64,000 nt of DNA from Congregibacter litoralis KT71 (GTDB lineage: Bacteria; Pseudomonadota; Gammaproteobacteria; Pseudomonadales; Halieaceae): positions 3,697,238-3,761,237 of the forward strand of contig NZ_CM002299.1 of assembly GCF_000153125.2 (NCBI RefSeq), written 5' to 3'. The number at the start of each line of letters is the position of its first letter. The stretch's first letter is position 1. The notes below the pieces were generated by a model that saw only the letters and a program-made list of their open reading frames with translations, searched no databases and was not told where the DNA came from. Below, piece by piece: positions 52,409-61,188 of this stretch. The position numbers and the translations under genes were made by a program.

Positions 52409-53465
52409 TAGTGGTGTGTCGCCGCAACAGATGTACGGTAAAAAGCAGCACCGTCAGCAGTAGGATCGCTCCCGCCTGATGACCCGCCGCCACGGGAATC
52501 GCCATCCGCGTTAGCAGTGTGCCGATCCCCAGGGTGATTTGCAGCAGTAGCGCTGCCATCACCGCGCCGCCGGCCAGGCGAAGGGCCGTGCCGGACGCCT
52601 TCAACGCAAGAAACAAACCGAAACCGCCGACCAGAAAAAACAGCAGGTAGGCAAACAGGCGATGATTGAACTGAATCGTGGTCACGTCTTCAAAGGCGGC
52701 GAGCCAGGATGGCGTCGCCGCGTACAAGCCAGGGGGAACAAACCCCGGGCCCATCTTCGGCCAGGTTGGGTAGGCGTAGCCCGCGTCCGTTCCGGCTACC
52801 AGCCCCCCTGATAAAATCATCAGATACACCAGAACCACAAGCAGGGGTGACCAGCGCGCAACGCCCGCCAGGGACGCAGTCGACGATGATTTCGAACGGC
52901 GGCCGGCCTTTGGCCACAGATTCAGGAACTGCCAGAGGATAGCCGCGTAGAGTGCCACGGCGAGGCCAAGGTGCGCCGTCAGCCGGTATTGGGAAACACT
53001 GGGGCGGTCCACCAGGCCACTTTTCACCATATACCAGCCCAGCAGCCCCTGGCAGCCTCCCAGGACCAGCAGCACCAGCAAGCGCGGCATGAGTCCCGGA
53101 CGGATGACCCCGCGCAGGGCAAAAAACACCAGGGGGATGATAAACAGGAGTCCGATCAATCGGCCCAGGACCCGGTGGAGATATTCGTACATGAATATCA
53201 CCTTGAATTCATCAAGGCCCATACCCTGATTGATTTTCTGATACTCGGGGAACCGCTGATACTTGGCGAACACCTCCTGCCACGCGGCCTCTCCGATGGG
53301 GGGCCAGATCCCCATGATCGGTCGCCACTCCACCATGGATAAACCCGACTCCGTGAGTCGGGTGACACCACCGAGCAAAATCATGCCGTAGATCACCACG
53401 GCACAGGTGAGCAGCCAGAGAGCCAGCTGTCGGTCGTGGTGTGTTTGATATGCGCGTGAAAACAT
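52395..53465 (-). CDS. ctaA: heme A synthase (Cox15/CtaA)
   Basis: A 356-residue integral membrane protein from the ATG at 53465. Family landmarks are GGVTRLTESGLSMVEWRPIMG (conserved Arg, Glu and Trp; about 30-50, quoted for residue identity only in part), YEYLHRVLGRLIGL (about 97-110) with a heme-ligand histidine, LTAHLGLAVALY, and IQFNHRLFAYLLF. Eight hydrophobic segments fit. It oxidises the methyl group of heme O to make heme A for cytochrome c oxidase. It is divergent from uup, with about 200 bp of promoter region between. An aerobic respiratory life style follows. Confidence 0.92.
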   Translation of the reverse strand: MFSRAYQTHHDRQLALWLLTCAVVIYGMILLGGVTRLTESGLSMVEWRPIMGIWPPIGEAAWQEVFAKYQRFPEYQKINQGMGLDEFKVIFMYEYLHRVLGRLIGLLFIIPLVFFALRGVIRPGLMPRLLVLLVLGGCQGLLGWYMVKSGLVDRPSVSQYRLTAHLGLAVALYAAILWQFLNLWPKAGRRSKSSSTASLAGVARWSPLLVVLVYLMILSGGLVAGTDAGYAYPTWPKMGPGFVPPGLYAATPSWLAAFEDVTTIQFNHRLFAYLLFFLVGGFGLFLALKASGTALRLAGGAVMAALLLQITLGIGTLLTRMAIPVAAGHQAGAILLLTVLLFTVHLLRRHTTINGS

Positions 53466-53664
53466 GTCGATCCTAAAAGTGGCATCGGTACCCGAGCCTC
53501 TGCCCGTCGATGCCTGGCTATAGCCGGATAACGCCAAAAAAAGCGGCGCAATGATAGCGGAATCGACACCGCGACGCCCAGCGCCACCATAATCCCTAGA
53601 AAGTTACGTGGATCTAACGCCGAGCGCGTTAGAATGCGCCCTCATTTTTTACAGCACCGTTTTC

Positions 53665-55554
53665 ATGGATCTTTTGCGTCTCGAGCAGGCAAATCTGCAC
53701 TTCGGCACCCACGTACTTCTGGACAGCGTAGACCTGCAAATCAGCAGTGGTCAGCGCCTCGGACTCTTAGGTCGTAATGGCGAGGGCAAAAGCACCCTCC
53801 TGAAGATCCTCGCGGGCGATCTGGCCCTGGATGGCGGAGAACGCTGGCTGCGCCCGGGCACCCGCATCGCCAGACTGGAGCAGGAGCTACCGGATACCGC
53901 AGACATCACCGTATACGACTATGTCGCCGACGGCCTGGCAGAAACCGGCGCCCTCCTGCGACGTTTCGAGCAGCTTACCTCCTCTGCCGATGCGGATCTG
54001 GTGGAGTTGGAGCGGGTGCAACACGCCCTGGAAGCGGCCGATGGATGGCAATTGGGGCAACGTGTTGAGAGCACCCTCAGTCAACTGGATCTCAGGCGTG
54101 ACACCCTTATGTCCAGCCTCTCGGGGGGCTGGCGTCGCCGCGCGGCCCTCGCCCGTGCCCTGGTGGGCGATCCGGATATTCTTCTGCTGGATGAGCCCAC
54201 CAACCATCTGGACATCCCCGCCATCGAGTGGCTGCAGGAACAGCTCACGGGTCTGCGCTGCGCACTGGTACTCATCACGCACGACCGGCGTTTTCTCCAG
54301 GGCGTAGCCGATCACATCGCGGAGCTGGATCGCGGCAATCTCACGGTCTGGCAGGGAAGCTACGAGGGCTTTTTGAATCATCGGGAGCAACAGCTCGCCG
54401 CCGAGGAGCGAGCGAACGCGCTCTTCGATAAACGCCTGAGCGAAGAAGAGAAGTGGATCCGTCAGGGTATTAAGGCGCGGCGCACCCGTAATGAGGGTCG
54501 CGTCCGTGCGCTCAAAGCCATGCGCGAAGAACGCAGCGCCCGACGCGAGCGCACGGGCACTGCCAACCTCAACGTGGATACGGCGCAGCGCAGCGGCAAA
54601 ATCGTTGCGGAGCTTGAGGACGCCAGCGTCGTCCTCGGCGGCCGGACAATTATCAAGCCCTGTTCGCTGCTACTGCAGCGCGGCGATCGCGTGGGTATCG
54701 TCGGCCCCAACGGCGCGGGCAAAAGCACGCTCATCCGTCTACTGACCGGTGAACTCACGCCGGAAACGGGCACAGTGCGTCTGGGCAGCAAGCTCGAAAT
54801 TGCCTATGGCGATCAGCAACGATCAACGCTGGATCCCACCAAGAACCTTATCGATAACGTCTGCGGCGGCCGGGACTTTATTGAAATCGGTGGCCGTCGC
54901 AAGCACGCGGTCTCCTATCTCGGTGATTTTCTGTTCTCGCCCCAAAGGCTACGCACACCCGTCGGTGCCCTATCCGGGGGAGAGCAGAACCGCGCGGTGC
55001 TTGCCCTGCTGTTCAGCAAACCCGTAAACCTGCTGGTGCTCGACGAGCCGACGAACGACCTGGACATAGAAACCCTGGAGCTTCTGGAAGAGCTGCTCAT
55101 GGAGTTCAAGGGCACGGTATTGCTGGTGAGCCACGATCGCGCCTTTATGGATAATGTCGTCACAAGCCTTCTGGTACTCACCGGCGACGGCAGCATCGAG
55201 GAGCATGCCGGTGGCTTCAGCGACTGGGAAGCCCGAGGCGGCCGCCTCCTGCCCCTGGATGCCATGCCTCATGAGCGTGTAAAAGACACACCTTCGCCTG
55301 CCCCCGCCGCCACGGCCGAAAAAAGCCCCCAAAAGAAACTCAGCTATAAAGAGCAGCGCGAGCTCGATAGCCTGCCCGCAGATATCGAGGCTCTGGAATC
55401 GCGGCAAGGAGAGCTTGAAACCTTGTGCGCCGATCCCGCCTTCTACGAGCGGGATCCCCGGGAGGTGAAAGATCTCCTCGCCGAACTAGCGAGTATTGGC
55501 GGGACACTCGAGGAAAAAATCGAACGCTGGACGGAGCTCGAGGAGCGAGCCTAA
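53665..55554 (+). CDS. uup: ABC-F ATPase Uup
   Basis: A 629-residue soluble protein with two ABC ATPase domains and no membrane segment. The ATG at 53665 (MDLLRLEQANLHFG) fits the family start better than the upstream ATG-less extension. Walker A motifs are GLLGRNGEGKST (about 34-45) and GIVGPNGAGKST (about 343-354); signature motifs are SLSGGWRRRAAL and ALSGGEQNRAVL; Walker B LLDEPTNHLD and VLDEPTNDLD. The C-terminal 75 residues (LSYKEQRELDSL, GTLEEKIERWTELEE) form the coiled-coil DNA/ribosome-binding domain specific to Uup. It acts on ribosomes or recombination intermediates. Confidence 0.92.
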   Translation: MDLLRLEQANLHFGTHVLLDSVDLQISSGQRLGLLGRNGEGKSTLLKILAGDLALDGGERWLRPGTRIARLEQELPDTADITVYDYVADGLAETGALLRRFEQLTSSADADLVELERVQHALEAADGWQLGQRVESTLSQLDLRRDTLMSSLSGGWRRRAALARALVGDPDILLLDEPTNHLDIPAIEWLQEQLTGLRCALVLITHDRRFLQGVADHIAELDRGNLTVWQGSYEGFLNHREQQLAAEERANALFDKRLSEEEKWIRQGIKARRTRNEGRVRALKAMREERSARRERTGTANLNVDTAQRSGKIVAELEDASVVLGGRTIIKPCSLLLQRGDRVGIVGPNGAGKSTLIRLLTGELTPETGTVRLGSKLEIAYGDQQRSTLDPTKNLIDNVCGGRDFIEIGGRRKHAVSYLGDFLFSPQRLRTPVGALSGGEQNRAVLALLFSKPVNLLVLDEPTNDLDIETLELLEELLMEFKGTVLLVSHDRAFMDNVVTSLLVLTGDGSIEEHAGGFSDWEARGGRLLPLDAMPHERVKDTPSPAPAATAEKSPQKKLSYKEQRELDSLPADIEALESRQGELETLCADPAFYERDPREVKDLLAELASIGGTLEEKIERWTELEERA

Positions 55555-55574
55555 ACCCCAGCCTCAGCCTCCAA

Positions 55575-56762
55575 CTACAGCACTTTTGCGATGGAGTCGG
55601 CGAGATAGTCGATGTTTCGGGCGTTCACCCCCGCAACATTGATGCGTGATGAGCCAAGCATGTACACGCTGTAGTCATCGCGCAGGGCCTGCACCTGATC
55701 GCCGCTCAATCCCAGAAAGGAAAACATGCCTTTCTCGGCGCGGATAAATTCAAAGTCGCGCCCCGTGGAGGCCTGGAGTTTTTCCACCAGGTCGCTGCGC
55801 AGGCCGTTGATGCGTGCACACATAGCGTGAAGCTCGGATTGCCAGCTGGCGGTCAACTCGGGATCCGACAGGACGGCACTGGCGAGCAGGGCGCCGTGGG
55901 CCGGCGGCATGGAATACACGCGCCGCGCAGCGACCTTGGCCTGGCTCAACAAGGCGTCGGCACTCTCAGCGTTTTTACCCACAAAGAGCGTGCAGCCCGT
56001 GCGCTCGCGGTAGAGGCCCATGTTCTTGGAGCAGGACGCCGCAATAATCATCTCCGGCAGCCGCTCTGCCAGCTGCCGAAGCCCCGCCGCATCGGCATCG
56101 AGACCATCGCCCAGACCCTGATAGGCAATATCGATAAACGGCATAAAGCCCTGGGCCTCAGCCATGTCACCGATAATCTTCCACTGTTCCTGAGAGAGAT
56201 CCGCGCCACAGGGGTTATGACAGCAGCCGTGCAGAAGCACGATATCACCGCTGGCTGCACCCTTGAGATCCTCCATCATAGCCTCGAAGTTCACTCCATG
56301 GGTCTCGGCGTCGTAGTAACGATAGGTGGAAAACTGCAGACCCACACTCCCCAGCAGCGGAATATGTACCGGCCAGGTGGGATCGGATACCCAAACCTTA
56401 GCACCCGGCGACGCCGCCTGAATAATCTCTGCGCCAATGCGCAGGGCACCGCAGCCCCCCGGCGCCTGAATGCTGCTCACCCGACCATCGGCAAGGGCCG
56501 TGCTGTTTTCGCCCAACACCAGCTTTTGCATGCCGGGATTAAATCCCTCCACGCCGGCGGGGGGCAAATAGGCTTTGCTCGTCTCTTGCGACACCAGGCG
56601 CGCCTGGGCCTGAGTGATGGCATCAAACACCGGGCAAACACCCGACTCATCCATGTAAATCCCCACGGTGAGGTCTACTTTTTTAGGGTTGTCATCGGCG
56701 CGGCACACAGCGGCCAGACCAAGAATGGGGTCATCGGGGAGCAGAGACAGAGCGTCGAGCAT
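55575..56762 (-). CDS. aspartate/aromatic amino-acid aminotransferase
   Basis: A 395-residue fold-type I PLP enzyme; E. coli AspC and TyrB have the same length. The ATG at 56762 is used because AGGA lies nine bases before it. The PLP lysine is in ASCSKNMGLYRERTG (about 245-259), the aspartate that binds the pyridine nitrogen in FIDIAYQGLGDG (about 214-225), and the substrate-carboxylate arginine in SSRINVAGVN (about 374-383). HGCCHNPCG carries the N-P-G turn. It interconverts aspartate, glutamate and aromatic amino acids with their keto acids. It converges with uup. Confidence 0.9.
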   Translation of the reverse strand: MLDALSLLPDDPILGLAAVCRADDNPKKVDLTVGIYMDESGVCPVFDAITQAQARLVSQETSKAYLPPAGVEGFNPGMQKLVLGENSTALADGRVSSIQAPGGCGALRIGAEIIQAASPGAKVWVSDPTWPVHIPLLGSVGLQFSTYRYYDAETHGVNFEAMMEDLKGAASGDIVLLHGCCHNPCGADLSQEQWKIIGDMAEAQGFMPFIDIAYQGLGDGLDADAAGLRQLAERLPEMIIAASCSKNMGLYRERTGCTLFVGKNAESADALLSQAKVAARRVYSMPPAHGALLASAVLSDPELTASWQSELHAMCARINGLRSDLVEKLQASTGRDFEFIRAEKGMFSFLGLSGDQVQALRDDYSVYMLGSSRINVAGVNARNIDYLADSIAKVL

Positions 56763-56960
56763 GGCAAACATTCCTAAACAGGGCAGACGGGACAAGAACA
56801 TCAGAATACGCGACGACGGCAGTGGATAAAACACGGGATTTTTCGGCGCTCAGCGACTTTGTTGCACGGTGCGCATTTTTCACGTTTTTTATGCGGACTT
56901 TTTCCTTGTTGCCAGGCGTCAGAACTCTATTCTGCATTCATAGTAAGAAGGAACACCGTC

Positions 56961-57152
56961 ATGGCCAATAACAGCGACAACACAACATCCCGCGACAGCA
57001 ACAGCCTGGTTGCCTTTCTGGGCGCGATCAAGTTCCGTAAGCCGACCCGGGCTGCGAACGACGTCGATCAGTATTTCGCGCAGCCCCAGCCCCAGGCTCG
57101 TCAGCGTCGTCAGCTTGCCGAAGAGAACTACTGGGTACGCAGCGCCAACTAA
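56961..57152 (+). CDS. small conserved-looking hypothetical protein (63 aa)
   Basis: ATG at 56961 with AGAAGGAACACCGTC in front, a strong ribosome binding site. The product starts MANNSDNTTSRDSNSLVAFL and has a basic, glutamine-rich centre (QPQPQARQRRQLAEENYWV). It probably is a soluble small protein. No known family; transcribed away from the aminotransferase. Confidence 0.65.
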   Translation: MANNSDNTTSRDSNSLVAFLGAIKFRKPTRAANDVDQYFAQPQPQARQRRQLAEENYWVRSAN

Positions 57153-57283
57153 GCTGCCGGCGATGAGAGCACGCTCCCGGGTAGCCATAGCTCGCTAGCA
57201 ATACCAGCGCGGTCACAGGCACCGTTGTTACCCAGAGCACCGTTGTTACCCAGACATGTCACCCAGGCATGTTACCCAAGCGG

Positions 57284-58021
57284 TCACCCACGCAATGCGT
57301 GGGCACGCATTCCCTTGTACAGCCCCTCCGCTTCTTCGCACATCGCTTCCTGCGCGGCCGTCAACGTTTTGGGTCGCTCTGACGATTCAGCCGGGGGTGC
57401 CGCAAACCCTGTGGAAGACCAGACCGAGGCATACCAATGGGGAGCCCATACACCATCGCTGTCCCGGGGCCCTGCGGGCCACTGCAGCATCGCCTCTTCA
57501 AAAGGCAGGGACAAGCGCTGACACAGCTGCCCGAGAACGCCGCGAGGGTTGCTCAGGGTAAGCGCTGCATCGAGCACCGGCGGCACCTCGCCGAGGCGAT
57601 CACATTCGCGATCAAATAGCGCGGCCTGCTGCTCAAAGCCCAGTTCCTCCAGGGTGAAGTCACCGCGTACCCGGGCGTAGGATGCGATGATCCTGCGCGG
57701 CTCGCGAATCAGAAAACAGTTCGTCAGCTTTTCCGTAAAGGACAGATCCATGCCCGGCAGAATGTGCTGGGTCATATGTTTTTGATAGTAGAGCGATGCG
57801 GGCTCTTCACGACACAGGGCGTCGGCTACTTCCCGCCAGTCCTGCGACTGACTGGCGAGGATTTCGGGACCACCGGGATGCTCACGACCCGTTTCGGCGA
57901 GATAGGCGGCATAAAAGGGTTCGTCCACCACCGCGCTGTCACTGCGATTCTCAAAGGATCGCATCATCGCGGTACTGATGTTCCGCGGGCCTGACCACAT
58001 TGCCACGCGTTTTACGCTCAT
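57284..58021 (-). CDS. sulfotransferase-like protein (245 aa)
   Basis: The N-terminus VKRVAMWSGPRNISTAMMRS (about 3-22) is the P-loop-like phosphosulfate site S-G-P-R-N-x-S-T of a sulfotransferase-related family, and NCFLIREPRRIIASYARV (about 97-114) matches the R-x-P-R-x-x-x-x-S-Y second site. DEPFYAAYLAE also occurs in this family. Its start overlaps the aminotransferase gene stop by four bases (58018-58021). Members are often found next to a class IV aminotransferase, but their true substrate is not known. Whether it transfers sulfate is not certain. Confidence 0.8.
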   Translation of the reverse strand: MSVKRVAMWSGPRNISTAMMRSFENRSDSAVVDEPFYAAYLAETGREHPGGPEILASQSQDWREVADALCREEPASLYYQKHMTQHILPGMDLSFTEKLTNCFLIREPRRIIASYARVRGDFTLEELGFEQQAALFDRECDRLGEVPPVLDAALTLSNPRGVLGQLCQRLSLPFEEAMLQWPAGPRDSDGVWAPHWYASVWSSTGFAAPPAESSERPKTLTAAQEAMCEEAEGLYKGMRAHALRG

Positions 58022-58977
58022 GACTCAGTCCCGGCTCCATCCTCGCTGCGACGATGAAGTCGGCCGGGACCCTCGATGTAGTCGGCGACGTAGCGACGGT
58101 AGGCGGATTGCAGCCGGGATACCACGGGCCCCCGCTCTCCCGTGCCGATGGTTCGACCGTCCACCTCACGCACGGGAACCAGACCGGCAAAGGTACCGGT
58201 GACAAAGGACTCTTCGGCGTTATAGACGTCCGTGAGGGTGAAGTTCCGCTCCCTGACCGTCATCCCCTCGGCGGCAGCAATGTTAAGAACCTTGCGACGG
58301 GTGATGCCATCCAGACAGTAATCACCGGTACTGGTCCAGAGCTCGCCCCGGCGAACAATAAAAAAATGCGTGGAATTACAGGTCGCTACAAAGCCGTGGG
58401 GATCGAGCATGAGCGCCTCGTCACACCCTGCCTTGGCGGCCTGAATACAGGCCGTCACGCAATTTAATTTTGAATGGGTGTTCAGCGTGGGATCCTGAAC
58501 ATCGGAGTAACCCCGGCGCACATGCACGGTAAACAGGGTCACGCCCTTTTCCACGGTCTCGGGGAGCGCCGTCTTGTACTCGGGAATAATGACAATAGTC
58601 GGTGGCGTTACGGTCATGCGGGGATCCTGGTAGGGCGTTGACTTCACCCCGCGGGAAACCATGAGTCGAATGTGCACGCCGTCGTGCATGTCGTTCGCTT
58701 GAAGGGCTGCGTAGAGTCGCTGCGTCAGCGCTTCCTTACTCACGGAAATCTCAAAATCCAGGGTGTGCATGCCTTCATAAAGGCGGTCCAGATGCTGCTC
58801 AAGGAAGAGTATCGTGCCACTTTCAACCCGCAGCCCCTCCCACACGCCATCGCCCAGCACAAAGCCCGAATCAAACACCGACACCACGGCTTTCTCCCGC
58901 GGCAACAGCTCGCCGTTTATGTCGATGAGAATGTCCTGATTACGGTCCGCGCCGTCGTATTCGTGAGTGCCCTTCAT
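58018..58977 (-). CDS. class IV PLP aminotransferase (BCAT/D-amino-acid-type)
   Basis: A 319-residue fold-type IV aminotransferase. DSGFVLGDGVWEGLRVESG (about 36-54), the PLP lysine in THSKLNCVTACIQAA (about 164-178), GCDEALMLDPHGFVATCNST (about 182-201) with the E-x-N-type cofactor loop changed to A-T-C-N, and FVTGTFAGLVPVREVDGR (about 259-276) define the family. It is similar to branched-chain aminotransferases and D-alanine aminotransferases or 4-amino-4-deoxychorismate lyase; the specificity is not clear. It is coupled to the sulfotransferase-like gene downstream. Confidence 0.88.
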   Translation of the reverse strand: MKGTHEYDGADRNQDILIDINGELLPREKAVVSVFDSGFVLGDGVWEGLRVESGTILFLEQHLDRLYEGMHTLDFEISVSKEALTQRLYAALQANDMHDGVHIRLMVSRGVKSTPYQDPRMTVTPPTIVIIPEYKTALPETVEKGVTLFTVHVRRGYSDVQDPTLNTHSKLNCVTACIQAAKAGCDEALMLDPHGFVATCNSTHFFIVRRGELWTSTGDYCLDGITRRKVLNIAAAEGMTVRERNFTLTDVYNAEESFVTGTFAGLVPVREVDGRTIGTGERGPVVSRLQSAYRRYVADYIEGPGRLHRRSEDGAGTES

Positions 58978-59110
58978 AGTGTAAATCCCGGATTATGCGA
59001 TGACGAATAAGCGTAAGAAAACGCGGCGCATGCTACCATGCGTGGCTCTTAACGCTGTGCTCCCGGCGCACGGCTAGGCGCCTGAGCTTCTGAATAAAGA
59101 CACCCTTACC

Positions 59111-59857
59111 GTGAGTGATAAGCCCCGACATTCGAATCCCGACACGCTCTTCAGTGATCCTTTACGCGCCCCGGGACCGTTTCGTTTCGATAGCGATGTG
59201 GTATCCGTCTTCCCCGACATGATCCGTCGGTCGGTCCCGGGTTATGAGACCGTCATTGCCATGTCAGGGCTGCTGGCGGGTCGCTTCGCCCGGCCCCACA
59301 GCAATGTTTACGATCTGGGCTGCTCCCTGGGAGCAACAACGCTCTCCATGCGACGCCATATTGAGGTGCCGGACTGCGTGATCGTGGGCATCGACAATTC
59401 CGCCGCCATGATTGCGCGTTGCCGGGAGCTTATCGACCGGGATCCGGGAAGCGTCGCCGTCGAACTCCGGGAAGGCGATATTCTGAAAAGCGACATCGCC
59501 AATGCCTCCATGGTTGTTCTCAACTACACCCTGCAATTTGTGCCCCGGGAGCACCGCCTGGACCTTCTCAAAGGCATTGCCGATGCGCTCCTGCCCGGGG
59601 GAATCCTGGTCCTGTCCGAGAAGGTTGTGTTCCCCGACGAGTCCCTCAACCAGCTCAATATTGATCTTCATCACGACTTCAAACGCGCCCACGGCTACAG
59701 CGACCTGGAGATCGCCCGCAAGCGCGACTCCATTGAAAACGTCCTCGTTCCCGAATCCATAGAACAGCATCGCAAACGTCTCGCGAGCGCGGGTTTCAGT
59801 TCCAGCGACGTGTGGTTTCAGTGCTTTAACTTTGCTTCCATCATCGCCCTCAAATGA
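59111..59857 (+). CDS. cmoA: carboxy-S-adenosyl-L-methionine synthase
   Basis: A 248-residue SAM-fold enzyme starting with GTG at 59111. The opening PDTLFSDPLRAPGPFRFDSD, then NVYDLGCSLGATTLSMRRHI (about 65-84), the D-N-S pair in IVGIDNSAAMIARC, and VVLNYTLQFVP are all diagnostic of CmoA. It makes carboxy-SAM from SAM and prephenate, which CmoB uses to modify uridine 34 of tRNA to cmo5U. The stop overlaps the cmoB start by four bases (59854-59857), so the two are translationally coupled. Confidence 0.95.
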   Translation: MSDKPRHSNPDTLFSDPLRAPGPFRFDSDVVSVFPDMIRRSVPGYETVIAMSGLLAGRFARPHSNVYDLGCSLGATTLSMRRHIEVPDCVIVGIDNSAAMIARCRELIDRDPGSVAVELREGDILKSDIANASMVVLNYTLQFVPREHRLDLLKGIADALLPGGILVLSEKVVFPDESLNQLNIDLHHDFKRAHGYSDLEIARKRDSIENVLVPESIEQHRKRLASAGFSSSDVWFQCFNFASIIALK

Positions 59858-60828
59858 TTGATGTGCGTGCACTGCAGGAGCGCTGGAAAGACGGCCCCCT
59901 GGCGCCCTGGGCCGAACTGCTGCCAGCGCATGTCGAGGCCGGTCTTTCCGTAGCACGGCACGGTGACATCCCCCGCTGGCGTGCGGCGCTGGAGTCCCTT
60001 CCGGACATAGGCACCGACCAGGTATCCCTGAACACCGCAAAGGTGGGCGTCAGCACGGAAAACACCCTCGACGAATCAGGGCGTGCAGCCCTCGAGGCCG
60101 CCCTGCGGGGTCTATGCCCCTGGCGCAAAGGGCCCTATGAGCTGTTTGGTCTCTCCATCGATACGGAGTGGCACTCGGACTGGAAGTGGGATCGTCTCGT
60201 GGGGCATATCGAGCCCCTGAGCAACCGCCGCGTACTGGACGTGGGCTGCGGGAATGGCTATCACTGCTGGCGCATGCGCGGTGCCGGAGCGGACGAGGTG
60301 ATTGGCATCGACCCCTCGCCCTTGTTTGTCATTCAATTTGCAGCGCTCCAACGCTACATACAGGATCCCGCGGTGAGTATTCTTCCCGTTGGAATTGAGA
60401 AGCTACCGCCCGGGCTCCGCGCCTTCGATACGGCCTTTTCCATGGGTGTGCTCTATCACCGGCGCTCGCCCATGGAACACCTGACCACCCTGCGCGATAG
60501 TTTGCGTCGAGGCGGACAGCTGGTACTGGAGACGCTGGTCATCGAAGGCGATGAACGCCAATGCCTGGTACCCCAGGGACGCTACGCCCGCATGGGCAAT
60601 GTCTGGTTTATCCCGAGCTCCGCCATGCTGGTGCTCTGGCTGGCAAAACTGGGATGGAAAAATCCCCGCGTAGTGGACGAGTCCGTCACCACCACGGAGG
60701 AGCAACGCCCTACGGACTGGATGAGCTTTCAATCCCTGGAGCATTTTCTGGATCCTGAGGACCCGTCCCTCACCCTCGAAGGCTACCCCGCGCCGCGGCG
60801 GGCTATCGTGATCGCGGAAGCGCCTTAA
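59854..60828 (+). CDS. cmoB: tRNA U34 carboxymethyltransferase
   Basis: A 324-residue methyltransferase-fold protein. WRKGPYELFGLSIDTEWHSD (about 87-106) and RVLDVGCGNGYHCWRMRGAG (about 124-143) are the substrate and carboxy-SAM sites; MGVLYHRRSPMEHL and RYARMGNVWFIPS also match CmoB. It transfers the carboxymethyl group to 5-hydroxyuridine 34 of several tRNAs for decoding of wobble codons. It is the last gene of the cmoAB operon; two hairpin elements of the conserved-core repeat family follow it. Confidence 0.95.
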   Translation: MIDVRALQERWKDGPLAPWAELLPAHVEAGLSVARHGDIPRWRAALESLPDIGTDQVSLNTAKVGVSTENTLDESGRAALEAALRGLCPWRKGPYELFGLSIDTEWHSDWKWDRLVGHIEPLSNRRVLDVGCGNGYHCWRMRGAGADEVIGIDPSPLFVIQFAALQRYIQDPAVSILPVGIEKLPPGLRAFDTAFSMGVLYHRRSPMEHLTTLRDSLRRGGQLVLETLVIEGDERQCLVPQGRYARMGNVWFIPSSAMLVLWLAKLGWKNPRVVDESVTTTEEQRPTDWMSFQSLEHFLDPEDPSLTLEGYPAPRRAIVIAEAP

Positions 60829-60890
60829 ACCCCTCGCACGGGCCTGTCTATTTCAAGTACTGCTTCGTCAGCTCGGAACAAGCATCGACG

Positions 60891-60963
60891 GCCCGGCACG
60901 CCACAGGAACACTCCCCGAAAAGAATGAGGGGATCGGCTCGCTTATCCTGTGGCGTGCCGGGC
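60891..60963 (+). repeat. conserved-core hairpin element 1
   Basis: Perfect 18-bp arms at 60891-60908 and 60946-60963 (GCCCGGCACGCCACAGGA and its complement) enclose a 37-base centre. The centre has CCCCGAAAAGAATGAGGGGA followed by TCGGCTC, so that CCGA and TCGG form a short inner stem. The same core occurs in elements 2 and 3 with quite different arms. Confidence 0.85.
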
Positions 60964-61033
60964 CTCCTGTCCTGCAAGCGCAGGGGCTCGATTAATGATC
61001 ATGCGTGACCAGGACTAGCGCTACACCCTGCCC

Positions 61034-61131
61034 TGCTGATCACGAGCTACCACTGCGGCCTCCTTCAAAGAGCCGATCCCCCAAATCTTTTCGGCGATTG
61101 AAGGGGGCTGCGGGGCAGCTCGTGATCAGCA
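61034..61131 (-). repeat. conserved-core hairpin element 2
   Basis: Outer arms TGCTGATCACGAGCT (61034-61048) and its exact complement (61117-61131). Inner imperfect arms continue the stem (GCGGCCTCCTTCAA against TTGAAGGGGGCTGC). On the minus strand the centre reads GCCGAAAAGATTTGGGGGAT then CGGCTC, with inner stem GCCGA/TCGGC. The 360-bp space between cmoB and lon holds elements 1 and 2 and no gene. A hairpin this strong may also terminate cmoAB and lon transcripts, although no T-run is seen. Confidence 0.85.
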
Positions 61132-61188
61132 CGCTCCAAGCTGTGCAGGTCTAATCAACACACCACTTGCAGAGGCGTTTCGACACGA

